This document shows positions 56,169 to 64,000 of a stretch of DNA of 64,000 bases, in pieces. The stretch lies in assembly GCF_024211275.1 (NCBI RefSeq), contig NZ_JAMLDX010000004.1:62001-126000 (forward strand), given 5' to 3'. The first letter of the stretch is position 1; every line of letters begins with the position of its first letter. The notes under the pieces are model-generated. The model was given only the letters and a program-made list of their open reading frames with translations, had not been told where the DNA came from and did no database searches. The DNA is from Sphingomonas tagetis (GTDB lineage Bacteria; Pseudomonadota; Alphaproteobacteria; Sphingomonadales; Sphingomonadaceae). Both the position numbers and the translations under genes were made by a program.

Positions 56169-56441
56169 TCAGGTGAGCGCCTTCGAGGCGGCGAAGGCGG
56201 TGAGCGCGCCGAAGGTCTCGAGCATGTCGCCATCGACCTCGTCATCCTCGATCACGATGCCGAGGCGGTCCTCGAGTTCGGTGAGCACGCCCGCGACGGC
56301 CATCGAATCGAGTTCGGGCAGCGCGCCGAACAGCGGCGTCGCCTCGTCGAACTTCGCCGCGCGGTCCGCGTCGATACCGAGCACGTCGCGCAGCACACCA
56401 CGCACCGTCTCTTCGACTTCATGATATCCGTCCGGCTGCAC
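56169..56441 (-). CDS. Acyl carrier protein of the exosortase A locus
   Basis: A 90-residue acyl-carrier-type protein. The phosphopantetheine Ser is in LPELDSMAVAGVL (about residue 46). Helices 1 and 3 correspond to VEETVRGVLRDVLG and MLETFGALTAFAA. It starts at GTG 56441 (MQPDGYHE) after AGGGGGAAG; the longer frame has an unlikely Pro/Gly-rich start. It probably carries an acyl group activated by the divergent acyl-CoA ligase. Confidence 0.88.
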   Translation of the reverse strand: MQPDGYHEVEETVRGVLRDVLGIDADRAAKFDEATPLFGALPELDSMAVAGVLTELEDRLGIVIEDDEVDGDMLETFGALTAFAASKALT

Positions 56442-56554
56442 CCTGCTTCCCCCTGGTGTTTTTCGCCCGTTACCGGGTGACGGCGACGCTGCCAAGTGCT
56501 GCACCTGCTAACACTCGCTTTGGCACTTTATCGTTAACGGATGCGAGGTAAGGA

Positions 56555-58069
56555 ATGCCGATGGTGGAACTCGATCCCAACCCTCGCCCGATCGACGCGC
56601 TGCCCGCGATGGGCACGCCCGGAGACGTTGCTCTGGAGGACCGCGCGGGCGCGTGGACCTATGCCGAACTGGAAAGCGCGGTCGGCGCGTTGGCGCACTG
56701 GCTGGCGCGGCAGGGTTTCGCGAAGGGCGCACGGGTGGCGAGCTGGCTGCCCAAGACGCGGACCGCCTGCCTGATGCCGCTGGCGGCGGTACGGGCGGGG
56801 CTGGTGCATGTGCCGGTCAATCCGGTGCTCAAGCGCGCGCAGGTGGCGCATATCCTGGCCGACAGCGGCGCGTCGCTGCTGCTGACGCAGCAGGCGCGCG
56901 CGTTGACGCTGGAGAGCGGCGATGTGTCCGACGGCTGTCGGCTGGCGCTGGAGGACGAGCCGGAGGCTGTGGACGCGCTGCCGCCATCGAGCGCCGATCC
57001 GGGCGAACTCGCGGCGATCCTCTACACCTCAGGTTCGACGGGACGGCCCAAGGGCGTGATGCTCAGCCACGCCAATATGTGGCTGGGGGCGATTTCGGTC
57101 GCGCATTATCTGAAGATCACGCCGGCCGATCGCGTGCTCGGCGTCCTGCCGTTGAGCTTCGACTATGGGCAGAACCAGCTGTTCTCGACCTGGGCAGGGG
57201 GCGGGCGCGTGATCCCGCTCGACTATCTGACGGCCAGGGATGTGATCAAGGCGGTCGACCGGCATGACGTCACCACGATCGCCGGGGTGCCGCCCTTATG
57301 GGTGCAGTTGCTCGACGCCGACTGGCCCGACGAGGCCGCGGCGACGTTGCGGCGGCTGACGAATTCGGGCGGCGCGTTGACGGTGCCGATGGTGCGCGGG
57401 CTGCGGGCGAAGTTCCCGAATGCCGATCTCTATCCGATGTACGGGCTGACCGAGGCGTTTCGCTCGACCTATCTCGATCCGGCGCAGGTCGATGCCAATC
57501 CCGAGTCGATGGGGCGGGCGATCCCCTTTGCCGAGATCATGGTGGTGCGACCGGACGGCTCGCGCGCCGATCCGGGCGAAGCGGGCGAACTGGTCCATGC
57601 CGGGCCACTGGTGGCGCAGGGCTATTGGCACGATCCCGAGCGAACGGCGCAGCGGTTCAAACCGGCGCCGGATTTCTCCGGCTATGGCGGAATGGCGGTG
57701 TTCTCGGGCGACAATGTCGTCAAGGGTGCGGATGGCTTGCTGCGCTTCGTCGGACGCGATGACGAGATGATCAAGTCGGCGGGCAACCGCATCAGCCCCA
57801 CCGAGGTCGAGGAAGCGGTGCTGGCCGGTGGCGAGGTGCGTGAGGCGGCAGCGTTCGGGGTGAAGGATGCGCGGCTGGGACAGGCAATCGTGGTGGTGGC
57901 GGTGGCGCGCGGTGAATCGCAAGAGGCGGAGGCGCAGCTGCGCGAGCGGTTGCGGCGCGACCTGCCGAGCTTCATGCAGCCGTCGCGTTATGAATGGCGT
58001 GACGAGCTGCCGCGCAACGCCAACGGTAAGTTCGACCGCAGCAGTCTGAAGGCAGAGTTGACGTCATGA
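56555..58069 (+). CDS. Acyl-CoA ligase (AMP-forming), exosortase A system-associated
   Basis: A 504-residue ANL-superfamily adenylating enzyme of the TIGR03098 type. The P-loop-like motif is LYTSGSTGRPKGVMLSHAN (about residues 155-173). YGLTEAFRSTYLDP is the A5 motif, SGDNVVKGADGLLRFVGRDDEMIKSAG is A7/A8, and NANGKFDRSSLK holds the catalytic Lys (A10). AGGTAAGG precedes ATG 56555. It is divergent from the ACP gene across a 113-base gap likely to hold both promoters, and overlaps the decarboxylase by four bases. Confidence 0.94.
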   Translation: MPMVELDPNPRPIDALPAMGTPGDVALEDRAGAWTYAELESAVGALAHWLARQGFAKGARVASWLPKTRTACLMPLAAVRAGLVHVPVNPVLKRAQVAHILADSGASLLLTQQARALTLESGDVSDGCRLALEDEPEAVDALPPSSADPGELAAILYTSGSTGRPKGVMLSHANMWLGAISVAHYLKITPADRVLGVLPLSFDYGQNQLFSTWAGGGRVIPLDYLTARDVIKAVDRHDVTTIAGVPPLWVQLLDADWPDEAAATLRRLTNSGGALTVPMVRGLRAKFPNADLYPMYGLTEAFRSTYLDPAQVDANPESMGRAIPFAEIMVVRPDGSRADPGEAGELVHAGPLVAQGYWHDPERTAQRFKPAPDFSGYGGMAVFSGDNVVKGADGLLRFVGRDDEMIKSAGNRISPTEVEEAVLAGGEVREAAAFGVKDARLGQAIVVVAVARGESQEAEAQLRERLRRDLPSFMQPSRYEWRDELPRNANGKFDRSSLKAELTS

Positions 58070-59298
58070 AGCCAATGGGGCCGATACCGCCATATTTTAC
58101 GGACCAGCGCGAACTGACGATCGCCGGCCGGACGGCGGCTGACTGGGTCGCCGAGCACGGCTCGCCGTTGTTCGTCTATGATGTCGGCATCGTCGCCGAG
58201 CGCGTGGCGCGGCTGCGGGCGGCACTGCCCGAGCTGTGCGAAATCCATTTCGCGATCAAGGCCAACCCCTTGCCGGCAATGCTGGAAGCGGTGGCGCCGA
58301 TGGTCGGCGGACTCGACGTGGCGTCGGGCGGCGAGCTGGCCAAGGCGCTCAAGGTCAAGGACGCGGCGCATATCAGCTTTGCCGGGCCGGGAAAGCGCGA
58401 TGCGGAATTGGAGGCGGCGATCGTGGCGGGCGCGACGCTCAACCTCGAATCCGAGGGCGAGGCGGAACGGGCGCTGACGATCGGTGCGCGGCTGGGCATC
58501 GCGCCGCGATTGGCGGTGCGGGTCAACCCCGATTTCGAGCTGCGCGGCTCCGGAATGAAGATGGGCGGGCGCGCTTCGCCGTTCGGCGTCGATGTGGCAC
58601 GCGTGCCGGCGCTGGTGCGGCGGTTGATCGACGCCGGCGCGGACTGGCGCGGCTTTCATATCTTCGCCGGATCGCAGTCGCTCGACACGCCGGCGATCGT
58701 CGAGACCCAGGCCGCGACCGTGGCGCTGGCGGCGCGGCTGGCGGATGAGATTGGCGTCACGCCGCCACTCGTGAACCTCGGCGGCGGTTTCGGCATTCCC
58801 TATTTTTCCGGCGACTTGCCGGTCGATGTCGACACGGTCGGCGCCGCGTTGGGCGAAGTGCTGGCCGCGCGGCCCGAGCGGCTCGCGGACTCGAAATTCG
58901 CGATCGAGCTGGGGCGCTGGATCGTCGGCGAGTGCGGCGTCTATCTGACGACCGTGATCGACCGGAAGCAGTCGGGCGAGGAGACGTTCCTCGTCTGCGA
59001 CGGTGGCCTCAACCATCAGCTGGCCGCGTCGGGAAATTTCGGAACGGTGGTGCGGCGCAACTATCCGGTCGCGGTGGCCGGCCGGATGGATGCCGAGCCG
59101 GGTGACGCCGTCTCGGTGGTCGGACCGCTGTGCACGCCGCTCGACCGGCTGGCCGACCGCGTGGCGCTACCGGACGCGGGACCGGGTGACGTCATCGCGG
59201 TGTTCCTGGCTGGGGCCTATGGTGCGAGCGCCAGTCCGGCGGCGTTTCTGGGGCATGATCCGGCGTGCGAAGTGGTCGCTGGACCCGCGCACCCCTAA
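58066..59298 (+). CDS. PLP-dependent decarboxylase, exosortase A system-associated
   Basis: A 410-residue fold-type III (alanine-racemase/DAP-decarboxylase-like) enzyme of the TIGR03099 type. The Schiff-base Lys is in EIHFAIKANPLPAML. NLGGGFGIPYFSGD is the phosphate-binding glycine loop, and VCDGGLNHQLA is a later family segment. ATG 58066 overlaps the ligase stop. The substrate amino acid is unknown; together with the ligase and ACP it suggests production of an amide- or amine-bearing building block. Confidence 0.93.
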   Translation: MKPMGPIPPYFTDQRELTIAGRTAADWVAEHGSPLFVYDVGIVAERVARLRAALPELCEIHFAIKANPLPAMLEAVAPMVGGLDVASGGELAKALKVKDAAHISFAGPGKRDAELEAAIVAGATLNLESEGEAERALTIGARLGIAPRLAVRVNPDFELRGSGMKMGGRASPFGVDVARVPALVRRLIDAGADWRGFHIFAGSQSLDTPAIVETQAATVALAARLADEIGVTPPLVNLGGGFGIPYFSGDLPVDVDTVGAALGEVLAARPERLADSKFAIELGRWIVGECGVYLTTVIDRKQSGEETFLVCDGGLNHQLAASGNFGTVVRRNYPVAVAGRMDAEPGDAVSVVGPLCTPLDRLADRVALPDAGPGDVIAVFLAGAYGASASPAAFLGHDPACEVVAGPAHP

Positions 59299-59382
59299 CG
59301 CAATTTTTACCTCTACGGCCCCATAGCAAGCTCAAATCCTGCGCGAATTTCAATGGTTCCGCGCGGATGAGGAGGTTTGCTG

Positions 59383-60030
59383 ATGCGTTTCGGACAGGCA
59401 GGCAAGGGGTGCGGGCTCGCGCTGATGATGGCGGCGACGCTGTCCGGCTGCATCGGCGGCGGCGGTGACCGGCCCGAATTGCCGGCGACCACCTTCGTCA
59501 CGACCCGCGAGGGGCCGGGCGAGGAATATATCATCGGGCCGCTGGACAGCCTCCAGATCTTCGTGTGGCGCAATCCCGAGCTGTCGGCGAAGGTGCAGGT
59601 GCGCCCCGACGGCCGTATCACCACGCCGCTGATCAGCGACATGCCCGCGGTCGGCAAGACCCCGGCGATGCTGGCCGACGACCTCAAGATCGCGCTCGGC
59701 GAATATATCAAGGACCCGATCGTCTCGGTCATCGTCGAGAATTTCAGCGGGACCTACAGCCAGCAGGTCCGCATCATCGGCGCGACCGAGAAGCCGGCGT
59801 CGATCCCGTATCGCGCCAACATGACGCTGCTCGACGCGATGATCGCGGTCGGTGGCCTCAGCGAATTCGCGGCGGGCAACCGCGCGCGGCTGATCCGCTT
59901 CGACAAGGCGACCGGACGCCAGCGCGAATACAAGGTGCGACTTTCCGACCTGCTCAAGAACGGGGATACGAGCGCGAACGTGCGGCTGGAGCCGGGCGAC
60001 GTGCTGATCATCCCCGAGAGCATGTTCTGA
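59383..60030 (+). CDS. XrtA-system polysaccharide export lipoprotein (Wza-like)
   Basis: A lipoprotein of about 215 residues (lipobox LSGC, Cys near residue 23). It carries a Poly_export domain (EEYIIGPLDSLQIFVWRNPE, VRPDGRITTPLI) and an SLBB domain (VRIIGATEKPASIPYRANMT, LLDAMIAVGG). GAGGAGG precedes ATG 59383 by seven bases; the TTG at 59377 is too close. It should form the outer-membrane export channel. It is followed 13 bases on by the chain-length determinant. Confidence 0.94.
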   Translation: MRFGQAGKGCGLALMMAATLSGCIGGGGDRPELPATTFVTTREGPGEEYIIGPLDSLQIFVWRNPELSAKVQVRPDGRITTPLISDMPAVGKTPAMLADDLKIALGEYIKDPIVSVIVENFSGTYSQQVRIIGATEKPASIPYRANMTLLDAMIAVGGLSEFAAGNRARLIRFDKATGRQREYKVRLSDLLKNGDTSANVRLEPGDVLIIPESMF

Positions 60031-60043
60031 GGGGCCGGGACTG

Positions 60044-61561
60044 ATGGGGGGCCTCTGGACCGAAATTCGTGCCGCGATCCATGCGGTGTGGCTGAAGCGC
60101 TGGATCGTCGCGGCGGTCGCCTGGGGCATTTGCCTCGCGGGCTGGCTGGTCGTGTCGCAGATCCCGAATCAATATGAGAGTCGCGCGCGCGTGTTCGTCC
60201 AGCTGCGGCAGATGCTGCCGAGCGAGGGAATCGTCACGCAGCAGGAGCAGCAAAAGGATATCGACCGGTTCCGCCAGACGCTGGCGAGCGCGGTCAATCT
60301 GGAGAAGGTGGTGCGCGGCACCGAGCTCGCCAACACGGTCGCGACCGACCGTGACGTGGCGGATCGCGTCGCCGGCTTGCAGAAGAAGATCAAGGTCACT
60401 GCGCAGCAGGACAATCTGTTCGAGATCACTGCGACCGCCGACAGCGGCAAGCTGTCGCGCACGATCGTGCAGAAGCTGATCGACATCTTCGTCGAGGACA
60501 ATCTGGCGTCGGGCCGTGATGAGGCGAGCCAGTCGCTGACCTTCCTCGACCAGCAGCTCGCCGAGCGCCAAAAGGCGCTGCAGATCGCCGAGCAGAAAAA
60601 GGCCGATTTCCAGGCGAAATATCTGGGCTCGTTGCCCGGCACCGGCACGCTTTCGGAGCGGCTGGCGACGGCACGCAGCCAGCTGGCGCAGGTCAATGGC
60701 GACCTGGCGGCGGCGCAGAGCAGCCTGGCGGCGGTCAACGGACAGATGGCGGGTACCACCGCGACGGTTGCCGGTATGGGCGGTGGTGCCGTTGCCGGCC
60801 CGGCGCGGGCGCGGCTCGCGGCTATTCAGGGACAGCTGGCCGAAGCGCGTTCGCGCGGCTGGACCGACGCGCATCCCGACGTGATCGCACTCAAGAGCCA
60901 GCTTGCGCAGGCGCAGGTCGCCGCGCGCGGCGAGCGTGTGGGTGGCGGCGATGGCGGCGCATCGGCCAATCCGCTCTACCTCAGCCTCCGCGCGATGCAG
61001 GCAGACAAGTCGGCGCAGGTTGCCGCGCTGACCAACCGCAAGGGCCAGATCGAGGCGGATATCGCCGCATTCGAGCAGAAGATGGCGGCCGATCCCGCCG
61101 CGGCGGCCGAGCAGTCGGACATCGACCGCAACTATCAGGTGCTCAAACTGCAATATGACAAGCTGCTCGCCGATCGTGAGCAGGTGAAGCTGCGCAGCCA
61201 GGCGGCGAGCCAGACCGATGCGGTCAAGTTCAGCGTGATCGATCCGCCGACGGCGCCGCGCGCGCCGACCGCACCGAACCGGCCGCTGCTGTTGACCGGC
61301 GTGCTGCTGGTCGCGCTCGGCGGCGGTGTCGCGGCTGCGTTCGGCCTGTCCAAACTCTCCGGCAATTTCTCGACCACCGCGCAGCTCGAGCGGGCGAGCG
61401 GCATGCCGGTGATCGGATCGATCGGCGAAGTGATCAGCGACGCGCAGACCGCGCTGCGCAAGCGCAAGCTGCAGATGTTTGCGGCGGCGATGGGCGGGCT
61501 TGCCTTCGCCTGGGTCGCCTTGCTCGGGCTGGAAATGTTCCAGCGCGGCGTGGCGGCGTGA
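60044..61561 (+). CDS. XrtA-system polysaccharide chain-length determinant (Wzz type)
   Basis: A 505-residue Wzz/PCP protein of the TIGR03007 type. One N-terminal membrane helix (WIVAAVAWGICLAGWLVVSQ), a long periplasmic coiled-coil domain (about residues 50-410, with KTIVQKLIDIF-like and LDQQLAERQKALQIAEQ segments) and a C-terminal membrane pair around PLLLTGVLLVALGGGVAAAF. It works with the tyrosine kinase downstream. ATG 60044 is supported by GGGGCCGGGA upstream. Confidence 0.92.
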   Translation: MGGLWTEIRAAIHAVWLKRWIVAAVAWGICLAGWLVVSQIPNQYESRARVFVQLRQMLPSEGIVTQQEQQKDIDRFRQTLASAVNLEKVVRGTELANTVATDRDVADRVAGLQKKIKVTAQQDNLFEITATADSGKLSRTIVQKLIDIFVEDNLASGRDEASQSLTFLDQQLAERQKALQIAEQKKADFQAKYLGSLPGTGTLSERLATARSQLAQVNGDLAAAQSSLAAVNGQMAGTTATVAGMGGGAVAGPARARLAAIQGQLAEARSRGWTDAHPDVIALKSQLAQAQVAARGERVGGGDGGASANPLYLSLRAMQADKSAQVAALTNRKGQIEADIAAFEQKMAADPAAAAEQSDIDRNYQVLKLQYDKLLADREQVKLRSQAASQTDAVKFSVIDPPTAPRAPTAPNRPLLLTGVLLVALGGGVAAAFGLSKLSGNFSTTAQLERASGMPVIGSIGEVISDAQTALRKRKLQMFAAAMGGLAFAWVALLGLEMFQRGVAA

Positions 61562-61571
61562 GGGGAACGCG

Positions 61572-62546
61572 ATGAACGACCATACGCCTCGCCGCCTGAC
61601 CGGCTCGCTGCTCGAACGGGCAGCGGACATCTATGGGCTGACGCCGCAGGCGCGGCCCGTGCCGGCGCCGGTCGCGCCGCAACATGACGTGCCCGCCGCG
61701 CCCAAACTCGCGGAGGACGAGCCGTTCGAACTCGAAGCGCCGTTGGCGATCGAGGAGCCGGTCGAAGTATTCGTTCCGCGCACCGTGGATTGGAACCCGG
61801 TACGCCGGACGGTGACGATCGACCGCGAGAAGCTCGCCGAGGCGGGCATGATCGTGCCGGGCGCCACGGTGACCGCGCTCGCCGAGGAATTCCGGCTGGT
61901 GAAGCGCCAGTTGCTCAACACCTCGCGCACGATCCGCGCGCAGGATGAAGACAAGTCGCGGATGATCCTCGTCAGCTCGGCCAAGCCGAATGATGGCAAG
62001 ACCTTCTGCGCAATCAACCTCGCGCTGTCGCTGGCGGCGGAGAAGGATGTCGAGATCCTGCTGGTCGATGCCGATTTCGCCAAGCCCGACATCCTGAACC
62101 AGCTCGGCGCTGCGGACGGCCCGGGGCTGCTCGACGTGCTGACCGGCACGGTTGCGAGCGCCGAGGACTGCATCCTCGATACCGATGTGCCGCAGCTGTC
62201 GGTGCTGCCGGCCGGGACCAAGTCGGTCGCGGATACCGAATTGCTGTCGAGCGAACGTGCGCATGCGATCCTTGACGGGCTGGCCGCGGCCAATCCGCGC
62301 CGCATCGTGATCTTCGATTCGCCGCCGATCCTGGCGGCATCGCCGGCATCGGTGCTGGCGAGCCACGTCGGCCAGGTGATGCTGGTCGTGCGCGCCGACA
62401 AGACGAGCGAGAGCGACCTGCGCGAAGCGGTGGCGCTGCTCGACGCGTGCGAGCAGGTCCAGCTCGTCCTCAACAGCGTTTCCTTCCAGCCGGGCGGACG
62501 CCGCTATGGCGGGTATGGCGCCTATTACGGGGAACCGGGACAATGA
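61572..62546 (+). CDS. XrtA-associated tyrosine autokinase (CpsD/CapB type)
   Basis: A 324-residue BY-kinase. Walker A is SSAKPNDGKTFCAINLA, Walker A' is ILLVDADFAKPDIL, and Walker B is RIVIFDSPPIL. The C-terminal tail has a Tyr cluster (RRYGGYGAYYGEPGQ), the usual autophosphorylation region. An N-terminal Pro-rich linker precedes the kinase domain. It overlaps the outer-membrane protein gene by four bases. It regulates polymer length with the Wzz partner. Confidence 0.94.
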   Translation: MNDHTPRRLTGSLLERAADIYGLTPQARPVPAPVAPQHDVPAAPKLAEDEPFELEAPLAIEEPVEVFVPRTVDWNPVRRTVTIDREKLAEAGMIVPGATVTALAEEFRLVKRQLLNTSRTIRAQDEDKSRMILVSSAKPNDGKTFCAINLALSLAAEKDVEILLVDADFAKPDILNQLGAADGPGLLDVLTGTVASAEDCILDTDVPQLSVLPAGTKSVADTELLSSERAHAILDGLAAANPRRIVIFDSPPILAASPASVLASHVGQVMLVVRADKTSESDLREAVALLDACEQVQLVLNSVSFQPGGRRYGGYGAYYGEPGQ

Positions 62547-64000
62547 GGTTCTTGATCGCGGCGCTGGCCGCATCGGCCGCGCTGGCCGCGCCCGCTGCGG
62601 CGAAAGACCGCAGCAAGTCGATCGAGCCCTATGTCGATGCCGGGCAAGTGCTCGTCGCCGACCTGTCGGGCGGCGGCGAGGTGTTGACCTATTCCACGAT
62701 CGGCGCCGGGGTCGACGCATCGATCCAGACGCGCCGCGTCGAGGTGCAGCTGTCCTATAATTACGAGCGCCGCATCGCCTATCAGCGCGACGTCGCCGAC
62801 AGCGACACGCATAGCGGCCTTGCGCGCGCGGCAGTACGTGTCGGCGCCGGGCTGAGCATCGAGGGCGGCGCGCTGGCGACCCGCGCGCGCAACGACATTC
62901 GCGGCGACGCGCCAGGCAATCTGGTGGGCAATGTCCGCAACACCAGCCAGCTCTACTCCTTCTATGCCGGCCCGACCTTTCAGACCGGCGACGGCCCGGC
63001 GAGCCTGAGCGCCGCCTATCGCTTCGGTTACACGAAGGTCGAGGAGCCGGACATTTACGGCGTCGATCCGGCCGCCGCGCCGCTCGACCTGTACGATTCG
63101 GCGAAGAGCCATCTGGCGCAGGTGACCGCGAGCATGAAGGCGGGCACGATCCTGCCGGTTGGCCTCAGCATCGCCGGTGCGTGGCAGCGCGAGGAAGCGA
63201 GTCAGCTCGACCAGACCTATGACGGCAAGTTCGCACGGATCGACGCGGTGTTGCCGGTCGCCCGCGGTCTCGCCGTGGTCGGCGGGGTCGGGTACGAGAA
63301 GATCGAGATCACCGAGCGCGATGCGCTGCTCGACGGGTCGGGCAATGTGGTGCGCGACGGCGCGGGGCGGTTCGTGACCGACCCGGCATCGCCGCCGCGC
63401 ATCGCCTATGAGGTCGATGGCATCTTCTGGGACGCGGGCGTGCTGTATCAGCCCAGCTCGCGCCTGATGCTCGAGGCGCGCGTCGGCCGCCGCTATGAAT
63501 CGATGAGCTATACCGGCTCGCTGCAATGGCAGATGTCACGCCGCACCGCGTTGCAGATCGGCGTCTATGATTCGATCGACAGCTTCGGGCGTCAGCTGTC
63601 GCGCGATCTCGCCGCGCTGCCGACCAGCTTCGAAACGCCGCACGATCCGTTCGGCGACGCGTTCAACGGCTGCGTGTTCAGCGCGGCGGGCAAGAATGCC
63701 GGCCAGTGCATGGACAATGCGCTGGGGTCGATCGCGAGCGCCAACTACCGCGCGCGCGGCGTCACCGGCATCCTGTCGATGAACGCGGGTCCGACCAGCT
63801 TCGGCTTCGGTGCGGGCTATGCCAACCGCCGCTATCTGGTGCCGGGCAGCAACCTCGTGCTCGCCGCGACCGACGATGACACCTATTTCGCGCAGTTCTT
63901 TGCCTCGCAACAGCTCGACGCGGTGTCGAACATCAGCGGCAATCTCTACGCCAACTATTACACCAGCGGCATCCTCGGGGCGCCTTCGGTGCTCGGAGCG
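62543..64000 (+). CDS. PEP-CTERM-associated outer-membrane protein (TIGR03016-like), truncated by the window
   Basis: The frame is open from ATG 62543 to the window end: 486 codons, no stop. A signal peptide (MRFLIAALAASAALAAPAAA) precedes many amphipathic beta strands with alternating aromatic residues (VEVQLSYNYERRIAYQRDVA, SMSYTGSLQWQMS), as in a beta-barrel. Position after the export, chain-length and kinase genes matches the TIGR03016 family of exosortase-A loci. A full-length copy and the exosortase itself must lie beyond 64 kb. Confidence 0.85.
   Translation, partial: MRFLIAALAASAALAAPAAAKDRSKSIEPYVDAGQVLVADLSGGGEVLTYSTIGAGVDASIQTRRVEVQLSYNYERRIAYQRDVADSDTHSGLARAAVRVGAGLSIEGGALATRARNDIRGDAPGNLVGNVRNTSQLYSFYAGPTFQTGDGPASLSAAYRFGYTKVEEPDIYGVDPAAAPLDLYDSAKSHLAQVTASMKAGTILPVGLSIAGAWQREEASQLDQTYDGKFARIDAVLPVARGLAVVGGVGYEKIEITERDALLDGSGNVVRDGAGRFVTDPASPPRIAYEVDGIFWDAGVLYQPSSRLMLEARVGRRYESMSYTGSLQWQMSRRTALQIGVYDSIDSFGRQLSRDLAALPTSFETPHDPFGDAFNGCVFSAAGKNAGQCMDNALGSIASANYRARGVTGILSMNAGPTSFGFGAGYANRRYLVPGSNLVLAATDDDTYFAQFFASQQLDAVSNISGNLYANYYTSGILGAPSVLGA

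Noticed and set aside
56442..56504. A longer ACP N-terminus from an upstream start
   Set aside because: The added residues are Pro/Gly/Ser-rich and unlike ACPs, while GTG 56441 has a strong ribosome-binding site right upstream.

Overview
The window is high-GC chromosomal DNA from an alphaproteobacterium, most likely a Sphingomonas-type member of the Sphingomonadales. The evidence is the gene repertoire: alphaproteobacterial cytochrome bc1 genes, a tandem glycine riboswitch ahead of gcvT-gcvH-gcvPA-gcvPB, a short archaeal-type ProS beside bacterial GlyQS, Tad/Cpa pilus genes, and the exosortase-A (XrtA/PEP-CTERM) exopolysaccharide module typical of this order. Two sites resemble the alphaproteobacterial EcfG general-stress promoter. 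There is no prophage, insertion sequence, CRISPR array or complete tRNA gene. The organisation is that of a core chromosome: dense, with many 1-4 base overlaps and several GTG or TTG starts.

Layout. 1-9.2 kb: end of cytochrome b and cytochrome c1, then apt, a MaoC hydratase, an MpaB-like protein, ychF, a glycine-zipper protein, a putative 2OG-Fe oxygenase, a TbpB-like lipoprotein, pth, rplY and a TraB/GumN lipoprotein. 9.2-16 kb: glyQ-glyS, ppdK and a chorismate-lyase-like gene. 16-23.3 kb: a minus-strand Tad operon (cpaA-B-C-D-E, tadB, tadC) with no TadA/CpaF ATPase and no pilin. 23.3-29.6 kb: a hydrolase, an FAD oxidoreductase, a YegP-like protein, an SGNH hydrolase, ispH-thrB-rnhA and a lipoprotein. 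29.6-34.5 kb: the riboswitch-controlled glycine cleavage operon. 34.5-43.1 kb: small operons including proS, rnr and rtcB. 43.3-48.5 kb: cheA-W-Y-B-R with no receptor gene. 48.5-54.7 kb: an AmpD-like amidase, RNase P RNA, a 1511-residue exported Sel1-CHAT protein and a DoxX protein. 54.7-64 kb: the XrtA locus, with two hydrolases and an ACP on the minus strand and, divergently, an acyl-CoA ligase, a PLP decarboxylase, an export lipoprotein, a chain-length determinant, a tyrosine autokinase and a truncated outer-membrane protein.

The least ordinary items are: the exported Sel1-CHAT caspase-fold protein; glyS, which carries a tRNA 3'-end-like segment in frame and a lower-GC expanded region; the incomplete Tad locus; CheA with a degenerate receiver-like tail; a possible CTG start coupled to the XrtA ACP gene; and several long intergenic inverted repeats. 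Start sites, families and motifs were read by eye; no database search was possible.
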